NCBI RefSeq assembly: GCF_013185185.1 | Contig: NZ_JAAZWE010000003.1 | Span: 186,001-250,000 of the forward strand | Direction: 5' to 3' | Length of the DNA: 64,000 nt | DNA from: Saccharibacillus endophyticus | Lineage (GTDB): Bacteria; Bacillota; Bacilli; Paenibacillales; Paenibacillaceae | Part shown: positions 1 to 7,487 of the stretch, piece after piece | How positions within the stretch are numbered: position 1 is the stretch's first letter | Layout of the letters: each line of letters opens with the position of its first letter | Program-made: the position numbers and the translations under genes | Notes under the pieces: model-generated | What the model saw: the letters and a program-made list of their open reading frames with translations, nothing else | What the model was told of the DNA's origin: nothing | The model's database searches: none

Positions 1-1
1 G

Positions 2-187
2 GCAATGAAAGAAGTCTCGCAAGCCGCCAATCGGGACGTCTGGTTTGCAGGCTTCACGCCGGAGTGGACGGCTGCGGTATGGATGGGATTCGATCGAACG
101 GACTCCGGGCATTATCTGACCGTACCGGGTTCGGCGGCCGCCGGATTATTTTCCGCGGCGATGGGCAAGATGTTGGCCGGGCGATGA
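2..187 (+). CDS. class A penicillin-binding protein, C-terminal fragment
   Basis: The open frame enters from the left edge and ends with TGA at 185-187. It encodes the last 61 or so residues of a protein whose start lies outside the window. The sequence 'DVWFAGFTPEWTAAVWMG' followed by 'DRT' is the typical end of the transpeptidase domain of bifunctional (PBP1A-like) penicillin-binding proteins, which polymerise and cross-link peptidoglycan on the outer face of the membrane. The catalytic residues are not in view, so activity cannot be judged. A hairpin at 263-304 follows the gene. The family is fairly clear from the conserved tail, but the exact PBP class is an inference. Confidence 0.8.
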   Translation, partial: AMKEVSQAANRDVWFAGFTPEWTAAVWMGFDRTDSGHYLTVPGSAAAGLFSAAMGKMLAGR

Positions 188-262
188 ACGTAACGTTTGA
201 TATTCGGGCATCAAGCCACTGCATCGCGGTGTCGAAATCTTTTTAGCGTACGCAAAGTATAT

Positions 263-304
263 AAAAACCGCTCTCCGGCATCGTAATGCCGAAAAGCGGT
301 TTTA
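263..304. terminator. bidirectional terminator
   Basis: AAAACCGCT pairs with AGCGGTTTT, and an inner CGGCAT/ATGCCG stem extends it. T-runs lie on both strands. It separates the penicillin-binding protein gene from the convergent manA gene. Confidence 0.8.
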
Positions 305-320
305 CTATCTCACGCGAACA

Positions 321-1280
321 TTACTCCCACGAAGAAATCGTCGTCAACGTGCCTTCAATCGTATAAGCCCCGAATCCGGCACGGAGGATGAAGTGATCGC
401 CTTTTTTCAGCGCATATTCGCCGTCTCCGCCTTTCAGCGTGCCTTCGCCGTCCAGAATGCTCACGATCATGTAACGTTCGCGGCCTTCGAATTTCGCCGT
501 GCCGTCCACTTCCCATTTTTCCACGGTGAAAAAGGAGTTCGATACGAACTTCGTAATCGTCGCGCCGTCCACGTGGTCCGTCTCGTACGCGCCGCCCGTG
601 TAGGATTGCGGCACGGTCGTGACTTCGATCGCTTTTTCCAGATGCAGCTCGCGGCCTTGGCCGTTGGCGTCTTTGCGGTCGTAATCGTAGACGCGGTAGG
701 TGGTGTCGGAGCTTTGCTGGGTTTCCAGAACCACGATGCCCGCGCCCAAGGCGTGGATCGTTCCGCTAGGCACGTAGAAGAAATCGCCGGGCTTGACTTC
801 GATCTTCGTCAGCAGCGTATCCCATTGTCCGGCTTCGATCATCGAACGCAGTTCCTCATGGGACTGGGCATTGTGGCCGTAGACGATGGAGGCACCCGGC
901 TCGGCATCGACGATGTACCAGCATTCCGTTTTGCCCAGCTCGCCGTTCTCGAATTCGCGCGCGTAAGCGTCGTCCGGGTGCACCTGCACCGACAAATCGT
1001 CGGAAGCGTCGAGAATTTTGGTCAGCAGCGGGAAGACGTCGGACTCGGAATCGCCGAACAGCTCGGGATGATCGGTCCACAGATCGCCCAGTTTGGTTCC
1101 TGCGTAAGGTCCGTTATGTACGATGCTTTGACCGTTCGGATGTCCCGATACCGCCCAGCATTCGCCGGTCTTGTCATTGGGAATATCGTAGCCGAACAGG
1201 GTGTTCAGCTTGGTGCCGCCCCAGATTCGTTCCTGGAAAACGGGAGTGAGGAAAAGAGGTTCGCGTACGGTTTCTGGCAT
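321..1280 (-). CDS. manA: mannose-6-phosphate isomerase, class I
   Basis: This 319-residue cytoplasmic enzyme interconverts mannose 6-phosphate and fructose 6-phosphate. It has the usual length of the short Bacillus-type class I isomerases. Expected zinc ligands are visible: QVHPDD at 99-104 (Gln99 and His101), Glu118 in KTECWY, and His176 in GTIHALG. The N-terminal PLFLTPVFQERIWGG block is the family start. The start ATG follows AAGGAG. It lies 135 bp downstream of the ROK kinase gene on the same strand, so the pair probably forms an operon that phosphorylates a hexose and feeds it into glycolysis. A bidirectional hairpin at 263-304 ends the transcript. The assignment is secure; which sugar feeds it here is inferred. 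Confidence 0.96.
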   Translation of the reverse strand: MPETVREPLFLTPVFQERIWGGTKLNTLFGYDIPNDKTGECWAVSGHPNGQSIVHNGPYAGTKLGDLWTDHPELFGDSESDVFPLLTKILDASDDLSVQVHPDDAYAREFENGELGKTECWYIVDAEPGASIVYGHNAQSHEELRSMIEAGQWDTLLTKIEVKPGDFFYVPSGTIHALGAGIVVLETQQSSDTTYRVYDYDRKDANGQGRELHLEKAIEVTTVPQSYTGGAYETDHVDGATITKFVSNSFFTVEKWEVDGTAKFEGRERYMIVSILDGEGTLKGGDGEYALKKGDHFILRAGFGAYTIEGTLTTISSWE

Positions 1281-1415
1281 GGGTTTTCGCTCCTTTTTAA
1301 TCGATGGTTGTGTGTCTATATGGCTTTCGTTATTACCCGGCGTGCCTATGTTCAGACGCTATATGAGCAGAGCGGACGTACTTTTTGCATTCATCTATAC
1401 GTCGTTTATGTCTCT

Positions 1416-2318
1416 TTAGTACGCCTGATGCACCAACGACGCCGCGCCGATCAATCCGGCATTTTGGCTCAACGCTGCCGGAACGATCGCCGTGCGGCGG
1501 CCTGACGGGCTGAGCGCGTGCTGCGAGACGTAGCCGCGAATCGCGTCGAACAACGGCTCGCCGATCTGCGATACGCCGCCGCCGATCACGAGCAGCTCGG
1601 GATCGAGCGTGTTGATCAGCGAAACGCAGCCCATGCCGAGACGCTTGTAGGTGACATCGATCAGTTCGCGCATTTGGGCATCGCCGTCCGCGGCCAGGTC
1701 GAACGCTTCTTTCGTGCCGACCGGACGTCCCAGCAGTTCGGAAGCCTGGCGCGCGATTGCCGTGCCGGAAGCGATCTGTTCCCAATAGCCTTCGGTTCCC
1801 GCCGCACCCGGTTCGACCATGATGAAGCCGACATCGCCCGCGTTGCCGGATGCGCCCGTAATTAGCCGCCCGTGCATGTAGATGCCGGCGCCGATTCCCG
1901 TGCTCACGGTGATGAAAATAAAGTTGTCCGCTTCTTGCGCCGCACCGAGCCATTTTTCGGCCAAAGTCGCCGCCGTCGCATCATTCTGAAAATGGATCGG
2001 CCATGCGCCGAAGTGTTTGCGAAGCTCGTCGACGACGCCGAAGCCGTGCCAGGAAGGCAGGTTGGGCGGGCTGTCCAGACGTCCGTTTTTGGCGTCGAGC
2101 GGTCCCGGTGCGCCGACGCCGATGCCTTTGACGTCTGCCGGAGCAATGTTCTGCTGCTCCAACAGGCCGTTAACGGCCTGAGCGGTTTCCTCGATCAGCT
2201 GCGAAGGGGTTTTGGCAGGGTCTGTTTTCAACGATTGCTGCGCCAGAACGGTTCCGGTCTCGTCTACGAGTCCGATAGCGATCTTGGTACCGCCGATGTC
2301 GATTCCGATAGCGATCAT
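1416..2318 (-). CDS. ROK family sugar kinase lacking the zinc motif
   Basis: This is a 300-residue ROK (repressor, ORF, kinase) protein that should phosphorylate a hexose with ATP. The phosphate-binding loop GIDIGGTKIAIG lies at residues 4-15 and the conserved 'NDA' with the catalytic Asp follows in FQNDATAA. There is no N-terminal helix-turn-helix, so it is a kinase, not a repressor. The usual GH...CxCGxxGCxE zinc segment is absent: the sequence reads GNAGDVGF, then EPGAAGTEGYWEQ, with no cysteines and Phe in place of the His. Start ATG follows GAGGAGG. It is upstream of manA on the same strand and divergent from a LacI regulator at 2448. Fructokinase, glucokinase and mannokinase are all possible; the ROK family call is firm, the substrate is not. 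Confidence 0.88.
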   Translation of the reverse strand: MIAIGIDIGGTKIAIGLVDETGTVLAQQSLKTDPAKTPSQLIEETAQAVNGLLEQQNIAPADVKGIGVGAPGPLDAKNGRLDSPPNLPSWHGFGVVDELRKHFGAWPIHFQNDATAATLAEKWLGAAQEADNFIFITVSTGIGAGIYMHGRLITGASGNAGDVGFIMVEPGAAGTEGYWEQIASGTAIARQASELLGRPVGTKEAFDLAADGDAQMRELIDVTYKRLGMGCVSLINTLDPELLVIGGGVSQIGEPLFDAIRGYVSQHALSPSGRRTAIVPAALSQNAGLIGAASLVHQAY

Positions 2319-2345
2319 GATAGTCCTCCTCGATTATACGCTTTA

Positions 2346-2367
2346 ACTTGACAAAACTTGACGAAAT
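2346..2367. promoter_or_regulatory. tandem direct repeat in the kinase/LacI divergent region
   Basis: ACTTGACAAAA followed directly by ACTTGACGAAA forms an 11-bp-period direct repeat between the divergent kinase and LacI genes. It contains a TTGACA at 2348. It could be a -35 region or a regulator site; function is inferred. Confidence 0.35.
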
Positions 2368-2417
2368 TAAATTCTGTAAAGTAACATGGAACCAGCATAG
2401 CATAATTCAGCGCGGGC

Positions 2418-2431
2418 GAATAGCGTTTTCA
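2418..2431. promoter_or_regulatory. cre-like site or LacI operator
   Basis: Read on the minus strand the site is TGAAAACGCTATTC, matching 12 of 14 positions of the CcpA cre consensus TGWNANCGNTNWCA. It sits just upstream of the lacI ribosome site. It could equally be the local LacI operator. Confidence 0.4.
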
Positions 2432-2447
2432 TTCAAGGAGGAAAAGG

Positions 2448-3518
2448 ATGGCCAGACCGAAAAAAGTGTCCATGCAGGATATCGCGGATCAGCTGGGGAT
2501 TTCGAAAAATGCGGTATCGTTGGCTTTGTCGGGAAAAAGCGGCGTCAGCGAGCAAGTGCGGTTGATCGTCCGGCATAAAGCGGAGGAGATGGGGTACGTT
2601 CCTCCGGGTGCCGCGGCCAAGCCGGAAGCGTCGAGCCGGAACATTTTACTGCTCGTGCCGGAACGGGTCGTCAGCCATGAGGATAGCGAACATTTTCGTT
2701 TTTTCCATGATATGCTGTGGATTCTGGAGGAAACGGTTCGCGCGCACGGCTGCAGCGCGGTAATCGTTCGGATTGATCGCCAAATGGAAGAGCGCCTGGA
2801 ACTGCCGAGCTTATACGGAGAACTGGAGCATATCGGCGTCATTTTGTTCGGGATCATCGCCAAGCCGTATGCGCATATGGTTTGGGAAACGGGCGTGCCG
2901 CTGGTCATGCTGGATTCGTATTATCGGGACATGAACTGCGCCGCTGCCGTTTCGGCCAACACGGAAGGTGCGGAGTCGGTAGTACGGTTGTTGATCGAAC
3001 GCGGGCACCGGCAGATCGGGTTTATCGGTCCGGCCAATCTGACGACGAGCCATGAAGAGCGTTGGTTCGGGTATTGGCGGGCGATGCGTGAAGCGGGGCT
3101 GCCGATCGATGAGCGAATGACTCTGCTGGAGGCGGATGATTTTGACGAGGTGAAAAACGAACAGCAAATCGGTGCATTTTTGGCGAGGCTCGTCGCGACG
3201 GATGCGCTGCCGACCGCCTTTTTCTGCGGCAACGATCGGATCGCTCTGCTGCTGATCCGAAGACTGCGCGCGATCGGCATATCGGTACCGGAGCAGATGA
3301 AGGTGGCCGGATTCGACGGATTGGAGCAGGCCTGCGCCCCGGATTCCGGCCTGTACGTCACGATTCGCGCGGACAAAAAACAAATGTGCAGGTCGGCGGT
3401 TCGGCTGCTGCTGGACGGTTACGGCGAGAAGCGGCACGCGGTGAGATGGACGACGGCAGGGCAGCTGATCCCTGTATCGAATGAAGCCGGCATCGACGTG
3501 CGCAATTTTACGTTTTGA
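2448..3518 (+). CDS. LacI family transcriptional regulator
   Basis: A 356-residue DNA-binding regulator. The N-terminal LacI helix-turn-helix is plain at residues 7-35 (MQDIADQLGISKNAVSLALSG), followed by the hinge and a periplasmic-binding-protein-like effector domain (for example LLIERGHRQIGFIGP and FFCGNDRIALLLIRRL). The start ATG follows AAGGAGG. It is divergent from the ROK kinase and manA genes, so it probably controls them in response to a sugar or sugar phosphate. The effector cannot be read from the sequence. Confidence 0.93.
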   Translation: MARPKKVSMQDIADQLGISKNAVSLALSGKSGVSEQVRLIVRHKAEEMGYVPPGAAAKPEASSRNILLLVPERVVSHEDSEHFRFFHDMLWILEETVRAHGCSAVIVRIDRQMEERLELPSLYGELEHIGVILFGIIAKPYAHMVWETGVPLVMLDSYYRDMNCAAAVSANTEGAESVVRLLIERGHRQIGFIGPANLTTSHEERWFGYWRAMREAGLPIDERMTLLEADDFDEVKNEQQIGAFLARLVATDALPTAFFCGNDRIALLLIRRLRAIGISVPEQMKVAGFDGLEQACAPDSGLYVTIRADKKQMCRSAVRLLLDGYGEKRHAVRWTTAGQLIPVSNEAGIDVRNFTF

Positions 3519-3726
3519 CCGATTTGAGCCGCAAAATCAGGGATAGTTTGCGGTCGCAATCCAAAAAAGGCGCTTAAAGCCGAGCCGCTCAACCGTCTGC
3601 TTACAAAAATTTTCCCGTGTAGTGTCAGAACTGCAACTAAATCATGCGAGGAAAGGTTTATATATAAGGGTAGGGTGTTTTTCCACCGCATCTTAATAAT
3701 CGCATTTATAGAGGAGGACTTTTCCC

Positions 3727-4200
3727 ATGAAAAAAATCCTGATTGCTTCGCTGCTCGGCTCCGCCGTTCTGGGCGCATCCGCGGCTCAAGCCGCTCCGGC
3801 CACGACTCCCGCAGCGACGATGACTCCGGCATCCGAACCTGCCGCGATGATCTACGGCAACGACGGTCTGGTAACGCCAAGCGCGTACCCGTTCTTTATC
3901 AAGAGCACGCTGTATGCGACGGCTGACGTCATCAAGCAGCTCGACATCGACGGCTTGATGATCTCGTGGGATCAAAAAACCAAGACGTACACGTACACGC
4001 GCGGCGACAACGTAGTCAAAGTGATGGCCGACAGCAACATCGCATGGGTGAACGGTAAAGAAGTGAAGCTGCAAGGCTCGCCGACGTTCAAACGCGGCGT
4101 ACTGCGCGTTCCGGTCGGCATCATCGTCCGCGGCGTAGGCGAATCCATCAAATGGGATAAAGCCAACGAAACGCTGTGGGTCGGCGATTCGATCAAGTAA
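3727..4200 (+). CDS. secreted copper-amine-oxidase-N-like domain protein
   Basis: A 157-residue exported protein. It has a signal peptide (MKKILIASLLGSAVLGASAAQA, cleavage near residue 22), a short Ala/Thr/Pro linker and then one domain (residues about 45-157) with repeated strands and the closing 'ESIKWDKANETLWVGD'. That resembles the copper amine oxidase N-terminal-like domain (PF07833) found in many Paenibacillus secreted and wall-associated proteins, where it is a structural module and not an oxidase. The start ATG follows GAGGAGG. It stands alone with its own terminator at 4251-4298. The domain call is by resemblance; no enzymatic residues are present and function is unknown. Confidence 0.7.
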   Translation: MKKILIASLLGSAVLGASAAQAAPATTPAATMTPASEPAAMIYGNDGLVTPSAYPFFIKSTLYATADVIKQLDIDGLMISWDQKTKTYTYTRGDNVVKVMADSNIAWVNGKEVKLQGSPTFKRGVLRVPVGIIVRGVGESIKWDKANETLWVGDSIK

Positions 4201-4250
4201 GGCGAGAAAAGATCGGGCAGCGTGAACGAAAATCGTGAACGCGAACCGAA

Positions 4251-4298
4251 AAGACCGCTTTCCGCTGCCCTTAGGGGCGCGGTGAGCGGTCTTTTTTT
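4251..4298 (+). terminator. terminator of the secreted domain protein
   Basis: AAGACCGCT pairs with AGCGGTCTT and is followed by seven T. The right arm and loop also carry the 3' end of the convergent membrane-protein gene (stop at 4271). Confidence 0.85.
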
Positions 4299-4747
4299 GT
4301 CTTCTTGTTACGGTTGTCGTTCCATAGAGCGGCCCCGATTCCGAAAATCATACCGGAGACGGCGAATTGCATCAAGTAAGTCCGTCCCATCACTGCATCC
4401 GGAATCAAAGAAAAAGGATCTCCCCAAATCTTTAGAGACGCGAATGCGGGAAGCAGGCCGATAAGCATACATACCGCGGCAAGCATGATACTTTTCAACA
4501 GACGGGAGATGACTCTGGAACAGATCGCCCAAACGACGTGGTATAAAGGCAGCGCCAAAAATCCGAAAGGAATCAAGCCGCTCATCCATGCGAATGCCCA
4601 ATCGAATTCCTCTTGCCCGCTTGAGACCCAGCCAAAAGCCAACACTCCGCCACCGTAAGAAGCGGCTGCGAGCAGGATTCGTTTGAAGGCCGTGCGATCC
4701 AGGTCGGCTATTTCCTTGCGACGTACATGATCGAGATTTCCGTTCAT
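4271..4747 (-). CDS. hypothetical four-helix membrane protein
   Basis: I chose the ATG at 4747, preceded by AAGGAG eight bases upstream, giving 158 residues; an upstream in-frame start would add 37 residues without a good ribosome site. Four hydrophobic segments are visible (about residues 22-40, 55-78, 88-108 and 125-145), with a basic, soluble C-terminal tail (NDNRNKKTKKDRSPRP). No family is recognised. The gene is convergent with the secreted protein at 3727-4200, and its last codons run through that gene's terminator. A role in the membrane is all that can be said. Confidence 0.6.
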   Translation of the reverse strand: MNGNLDHVRRKEIADLDRTAFKRILLAAASYGGGVLAFGWVSSGQEEFDWAFAWMSGLIPFGFLALPLYHVVWAICSRVISRLLKSIMLAAVCMLIGLLPAFASLKIWGDPFSLIPDAVMGRTYLMQFAVSGMIFGIGAALWNDNRNKKTKKDRSPRP

Positions 4748-4871
4748 GACAGAGGACTCCTTCCCGTTGATCCGTATGCTGCGTTTCATCTGAATAGACG
4801 CATGCAGGGCAAAAGGAGTTTCGGATAAACGGATTTCGGTTTGCGAAACCGATAGCACGTCGGAAAAATTT

Positions 4872-4944
4872 TAACGGATCGAGACGACGCTTAGCGCATA
4901 ATTTAAGCGATTTGAAAATTCTAACGGAACCAGGTGGCGCTTAG
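4872..4944. repeat. intergenic direct repeat, two copies 50 bp apart
   Basis: TAACGGATCGAGACGACGCT, extended by TAG (4872-4894), and the related TAACGGAACCAGGTGGCGCT, extended by TAG (4922-4944), start exactly 50 bp apart. They lie in the 473-bp gene-free stretch between the membrane protein and bglP. Confidence 0.6.
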
Positions 4945-4992
4945 AATGAAAATAGGCGGGTTTTGCACGGAAAAAAAGCCCTAAAAAACGGC

Positions 4993-5063
4993 TAAAGGAT
5001 ATACGATCCGTTAAAGTCGTAAAAGCCGTTCATTCGGGCTTGTAAAGGATATGCGATCCGTTA
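4993..5063. repeat. second intergenic direct repeat, 50 bp apart
   Basis: A 21-bp sequence, TAAAGGATATRCGATCCGTT plus A, occurs at 4993-5013 and 5043-5063 with one mismatch. Its CGATCCGTTA end is the reverse complement of the TAACGGATCG that begins the repeat at 4872, so the two pairs face each other. Confidence 0.65.
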
Positions 5064-5135
5064 GACGCAAAAGTCAGGCTAGACGAAATCCTAATGCAGT
5101 CCAATGCGGTCCGAACCGCATCGGAAAAAGCCGCA

Positions 5136-5188
5136 CAAATAAAAACTCCTGATTGTTCCCCGACGAATCGGGCGAACAATCAGGAGTA
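5136..5188 (-). terminator. terminator of bglP
   Basis: ACTCCTGATTGTTC (5145-5158) pairs perfectly with GAACAATCAGGAGT (5174-5187), with an inner CCCGA/TCGGG stem. On the minus strand it is followed by TTTTTATTTG. Confidence 0.9.
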
Positions 5189-5220
5189 TAAAGAAAATCA
5201 AATCAGCTCACCGTGCAAGA

Positions 5221-7158
5221 TCAGTCGCCCAGCGCTTCAAGCTTTGGAGTCGCGACATCAAGCTTCAGAAGCGGTTGACCCGCTTCGATCGAGCCGCTGT
5301 GCAGAGCCGTGAAGCCTTCGAATTCTTTCGTGTTGGTCACGATCATCGGCGTCGTCAGGTCGTAACCTGCCGCGCGAATGGCGTTCATGTTGAAGGTAAT
5401 CAGCGGTTGACCCGCGGTTACGGCTTGTCCTTCTTCAACGAGGACGTTGAAGTGTTGGCCTTTCAGACGAACGGTGTTCAGACCAATGTGGATCAGAAGT
5501 TCCGTGCCGTCTACCGTTTGCATGCCTACAGCGTGCTTGGTCACGGCCAGGGAGTTCACGATGCCGTCAGCCGGAGCTGTAACAACGCCTGCGCTGGGAA
5601 CAACGGCAATGCCTTTGCCCATGTATTCGCCGGCGAATGTAGCGTCGTCCACGTCGGCCAGAGCTTTAACCGTACCCGTCAGGTGGCTGGACAGTTCAGT
5701 ATTGCGGATTTCGACGATTGCAGGTGTTGCGACTGCTACAGGAGCAGCTTCTTCCGATGCGGCAGGAGCGACAGCGTCCGCTGCTTCGGCCGTTTCGGAT
5801 GCAGGGACAGGAATATCTTTGAAGCCCATTACGAAAGTAACGGCGGCGCCGACGGCGAAGGCTACAGCCATACCGATCATGCCGTAAACGAATGTCGGGC
5901 CGATCATGGCCGGGATACCCGGAAGACCCGCGCCGCCCGCCATGACGTAAATTTTAACTTGGAACAATCCGTAGATCGCGCCGCCTACGGCGCCGCCGAT
6001 CAGGCCGGAAACGAAAGGTTTTTTCAGACGCATGTTCACGCCGTACATCGCGGGTTCGGTAATGCCCATCATGGCGGAGAAGCTTGTCGACAACGACAGG
6101 GCTTTGAACTGCGGATTACGGGAGCGCAGGAATACGCCGAATGTAGCGCCTGCTTGGCCCAGGTTGGCCGCGAACATGATCGGCAGAATATAGTCGAAGC
6201 CTTGTTCGGACAGCGACAGGATCGCGATCGGGACGAGGGCCCAGTGCATGCCCGTCATGATGATCAGCGACATCGTGCCGCCGAGGACGAGACCGCCGAA
6301 GATGCCGGTATTGTCGATCAACCAAGTAATGCCGCCGGCCAAGCTTTGGCCGACGATGCTGCCTACGGGGCCGAACGCCACCAAGGTTGCCGGTACGATC
6401 ACGAGCAGCGTAAGCATCGGAACGAACAGAAGTTTAAGCGCGCTCGGAATGACTTTGTCCAGGAATTTCTCGACGTAAGAGGAAGCCCAGATCGCGAGCA
6501 GGATCGGAATGACGGATGACGAATACGTCACGACGGTAACGGGAATTCCCAGGAAGCTCAAGTCTCCGCCGCTGCCGAACAGCGCGGTCAGTTCCGGGTG
6601 AAGGACAGCACCGGCTATCGCGGCCGCCAAGAACATGCTGCTGCCGAATTTCTTCGCTGCGCTGAACGCGATCAGGATCGGCAGGAAGAAGAATGTGCCG
6701 TCGCCGATCACTTTCAGGATTTGGTACGTGCTGCCGTCGGCTGCCATCCATCCGAACGCATCGGATACGGATAACAGCGCTTTGATCATGCCTGCGCCGG
6801 CGAGAGCGGGCAGCAGAGGGGTGAAGATCCCGGAGATGATATCCAGCAAAGCCGAGAACGGATTGCTTTTCTTTTTAGGGGCATCGTCGTCTTGAGCGGC
6901 TCCGCCGCCGAATGCTCCGATTTTATTGATTTGTTCGTATACCTTCGGTACATCGTTGCCGATGATGACCTGGAACTGCGTGCCTGCGATGTTGGTACCC
7001 ATAACGCCCGGCGTATTTTCGAGTGCCGCGCGGTCGGCTTTATTGTTGTCGCGCAGTTCGAAACGCAGGCGCGTCATGCAGTGGGTCATCGTTTTGACGT
7101 TGGATTCTCCGCCGATTTTTTCGAGGACGGATTTGGCTGTTTGTTCGTGCTTGCTCAT
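5221..7158 (-). CDS. bglP: beta-glucoside PTS transporter, EIIBCA
   Basis: A 645-residue three-domain phosphotransferase permease that imports and phosphorylates a beta-glucoside. The order is EIIB (residues 1-90, phospho-Cys27 in MTHCMTRLRF), EIIC (about 105-460, multiple membrane spans, GITEPAMYG motif), an Ala/Glu-rich linker, and a glucose-type EIIA (about 500-645, phospho-His557 in ELLIHIGLNTV). The BCA order and sequence match BglP-like transporters. The start ATG follows AAGGAAGG. The antiterminator gene licT lies directly upstream, and a RAT plus terminator sits between them, so expression needs inducer-activated LicT. A 6-phospho-beta-glucosidase normally accompanies this gene but is not adjacent; a terminator follows immediately. 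Confidence 0.94.
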   Translation of the reverse strand: MSKHEQTAKSVLEKIGGESNVKTMTHCMTRLRFELRDNNKADRAALENTPGVMGTNIAGTQFQVIIGNDVPKVYEQINKIGAFGGGAAQDDDAPKKKSNPFSALLDIISGIFTPLLPALAGAGMIKALLSVSDAFGWMAADGSTYQILKVIGDGTFFFLPILIAFSAAKKFGSSMFLAAAIAGAVLHPELTALFGSGGDLSFLGIPVTVVTYSSSVIPILLAIWASSYVEKFLDKVIPSALKLLFVPMLTLLVIVPATLVAFGPVGSIVGQSLAGGITWLIDNTGIFGGLVLGGTMSLIIMTGMHWALVPIAILSLSEQGFDYILPIMFAANLGQAGATFGVFLRSRNPQFKALSLSTSFSAMMGITEPAMYGVNMRLKKPFVSGLIGGAVGGAIYGLFQVKIYVMAGGAGLPGIPAMIGPTFVYGMIGMAVAFAVGAAVTFVMGFKDIPVPASETAEAADAVAPAASEEAAPVAVATPAIVEIRNTELSSHLTGTVKALADVDDATFAGEYMGKGIAVVPSAGVVTAPADGIVNSLAVTKHAVGMQTVDGTELLIHIGLNTVRLKGQHFNVLVEEGQAVTAGQPLITFNMNAIRAAGYDLTTPMIVTNTKEFEGFTALHSGSIEAGQPLLKLDVATPKLEALGD

Positions 7159-7182
7159 GTTCAGCCTTCCTTTCTTGGTTAC

Positions 7183-7210
7183 AAGATAAATGCTGCTAAT
7201 ACCTTGTCAA
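7183..7210 (-). promoter_or_regulatory. possible proximal promoter of bglP
   Basis: On the minus strand TTGACA (7205-7210) and TATCTT (7183-7188) are 16 bp apart, 25 bp upstream of the bglP start. If used, it would bypass the LicT-controlled terminator. It overlaps an arm of the inverted repeat at 7203-7298. Confidence 0.35.
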
Positions 7211-7298
7211 CGCTAGCGGTAAGGTTACGTTCACCTGAAACACACCTAAAGCGTGTGTGTTTCAGATGAACGTAACCCTCTGATTAAGAGTTGACAAG
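7203..7298. repeat. nested large inverted repeat in the bglP leader
   Basis: Outer arms CTTGTCAAC (7203-7211) and GTTGACAAG (7290-7298) enclose a hairpin of 22 paired bases out of 23 (7223-7245 with 7255-7277, loop of 9). No coding sequence lies here. It is in the untranslated leader between the LicT-controlled terminator and the bglP start. Confidence 0.75.
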
Positions 7299-7307
7299 CT
7301 TTGGGGC

Positions 7308-7333
7308 GGGGTAAACGCTATCAGCGTTACCCC
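7308..7333. repeat. small hairpin in the bglP leader
   Basis: GGGGTAA plus ACGCT pairs with AGCGT plus TACCCC around a 3-nt loop, with one bulged A. It lies between the LicT-controlled terminator and the larger inverted repeat. Confidence 0.6.
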
Positions 7334-7340
7334 GGACAAA

Positions 7341-7411
7341 ACGAAAAACCCGGGCGCCCGAACGCAGGTACGGCAAACAGCCGGCTGACGATCGGTAACG
7401 GCCCGGGTTTT
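7341..7411 (-). terminator. LicT-controlled terminator upstream of bglP
   Basis: On the minus strand AAAACCCGGGC pairs with GCCCGGGTTTTT, followed by a T-rich stretch. Its left arm overlaps the RAT at 7405-7431, so antiterminator binding and terminator folding exclude each other. Confidence 0.85.
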
Positions 7412-7431
7412 GCCTTTTCAGTAACAATCCC
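7405..7431 (-). promoter_or_regulatory. ribonucleic antiterminator (RAT) of bglP
   Basis: The minus strand reads GGGATTGTTACTGAAAAGGC followed by AAAACCC, which matches the RAT bound by LicT/BglG-family antiterminators. It overlaps the terminator at 7341-7411. Confidence 0.9.
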
Positions 7432-7487
7432 GAGTGCTGGTATCATTGCCAAGTGCAGCGCAAGCGGCAATGATACAGGGTATGCAA

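Noticed and set aside
1416..2318. ROK transcriptional repressor
   Set aside because: The protein begins directly with the phosphate-binding loop; no N-terminal helix-turn-helix is present.
4872..5063. CRISPR-like array
   Set aside because: There are only two copies of each repeat, spacers are about 27-29 bp of unrelated sequence, and no cas genes are present. Equal spacing alone is not enough.
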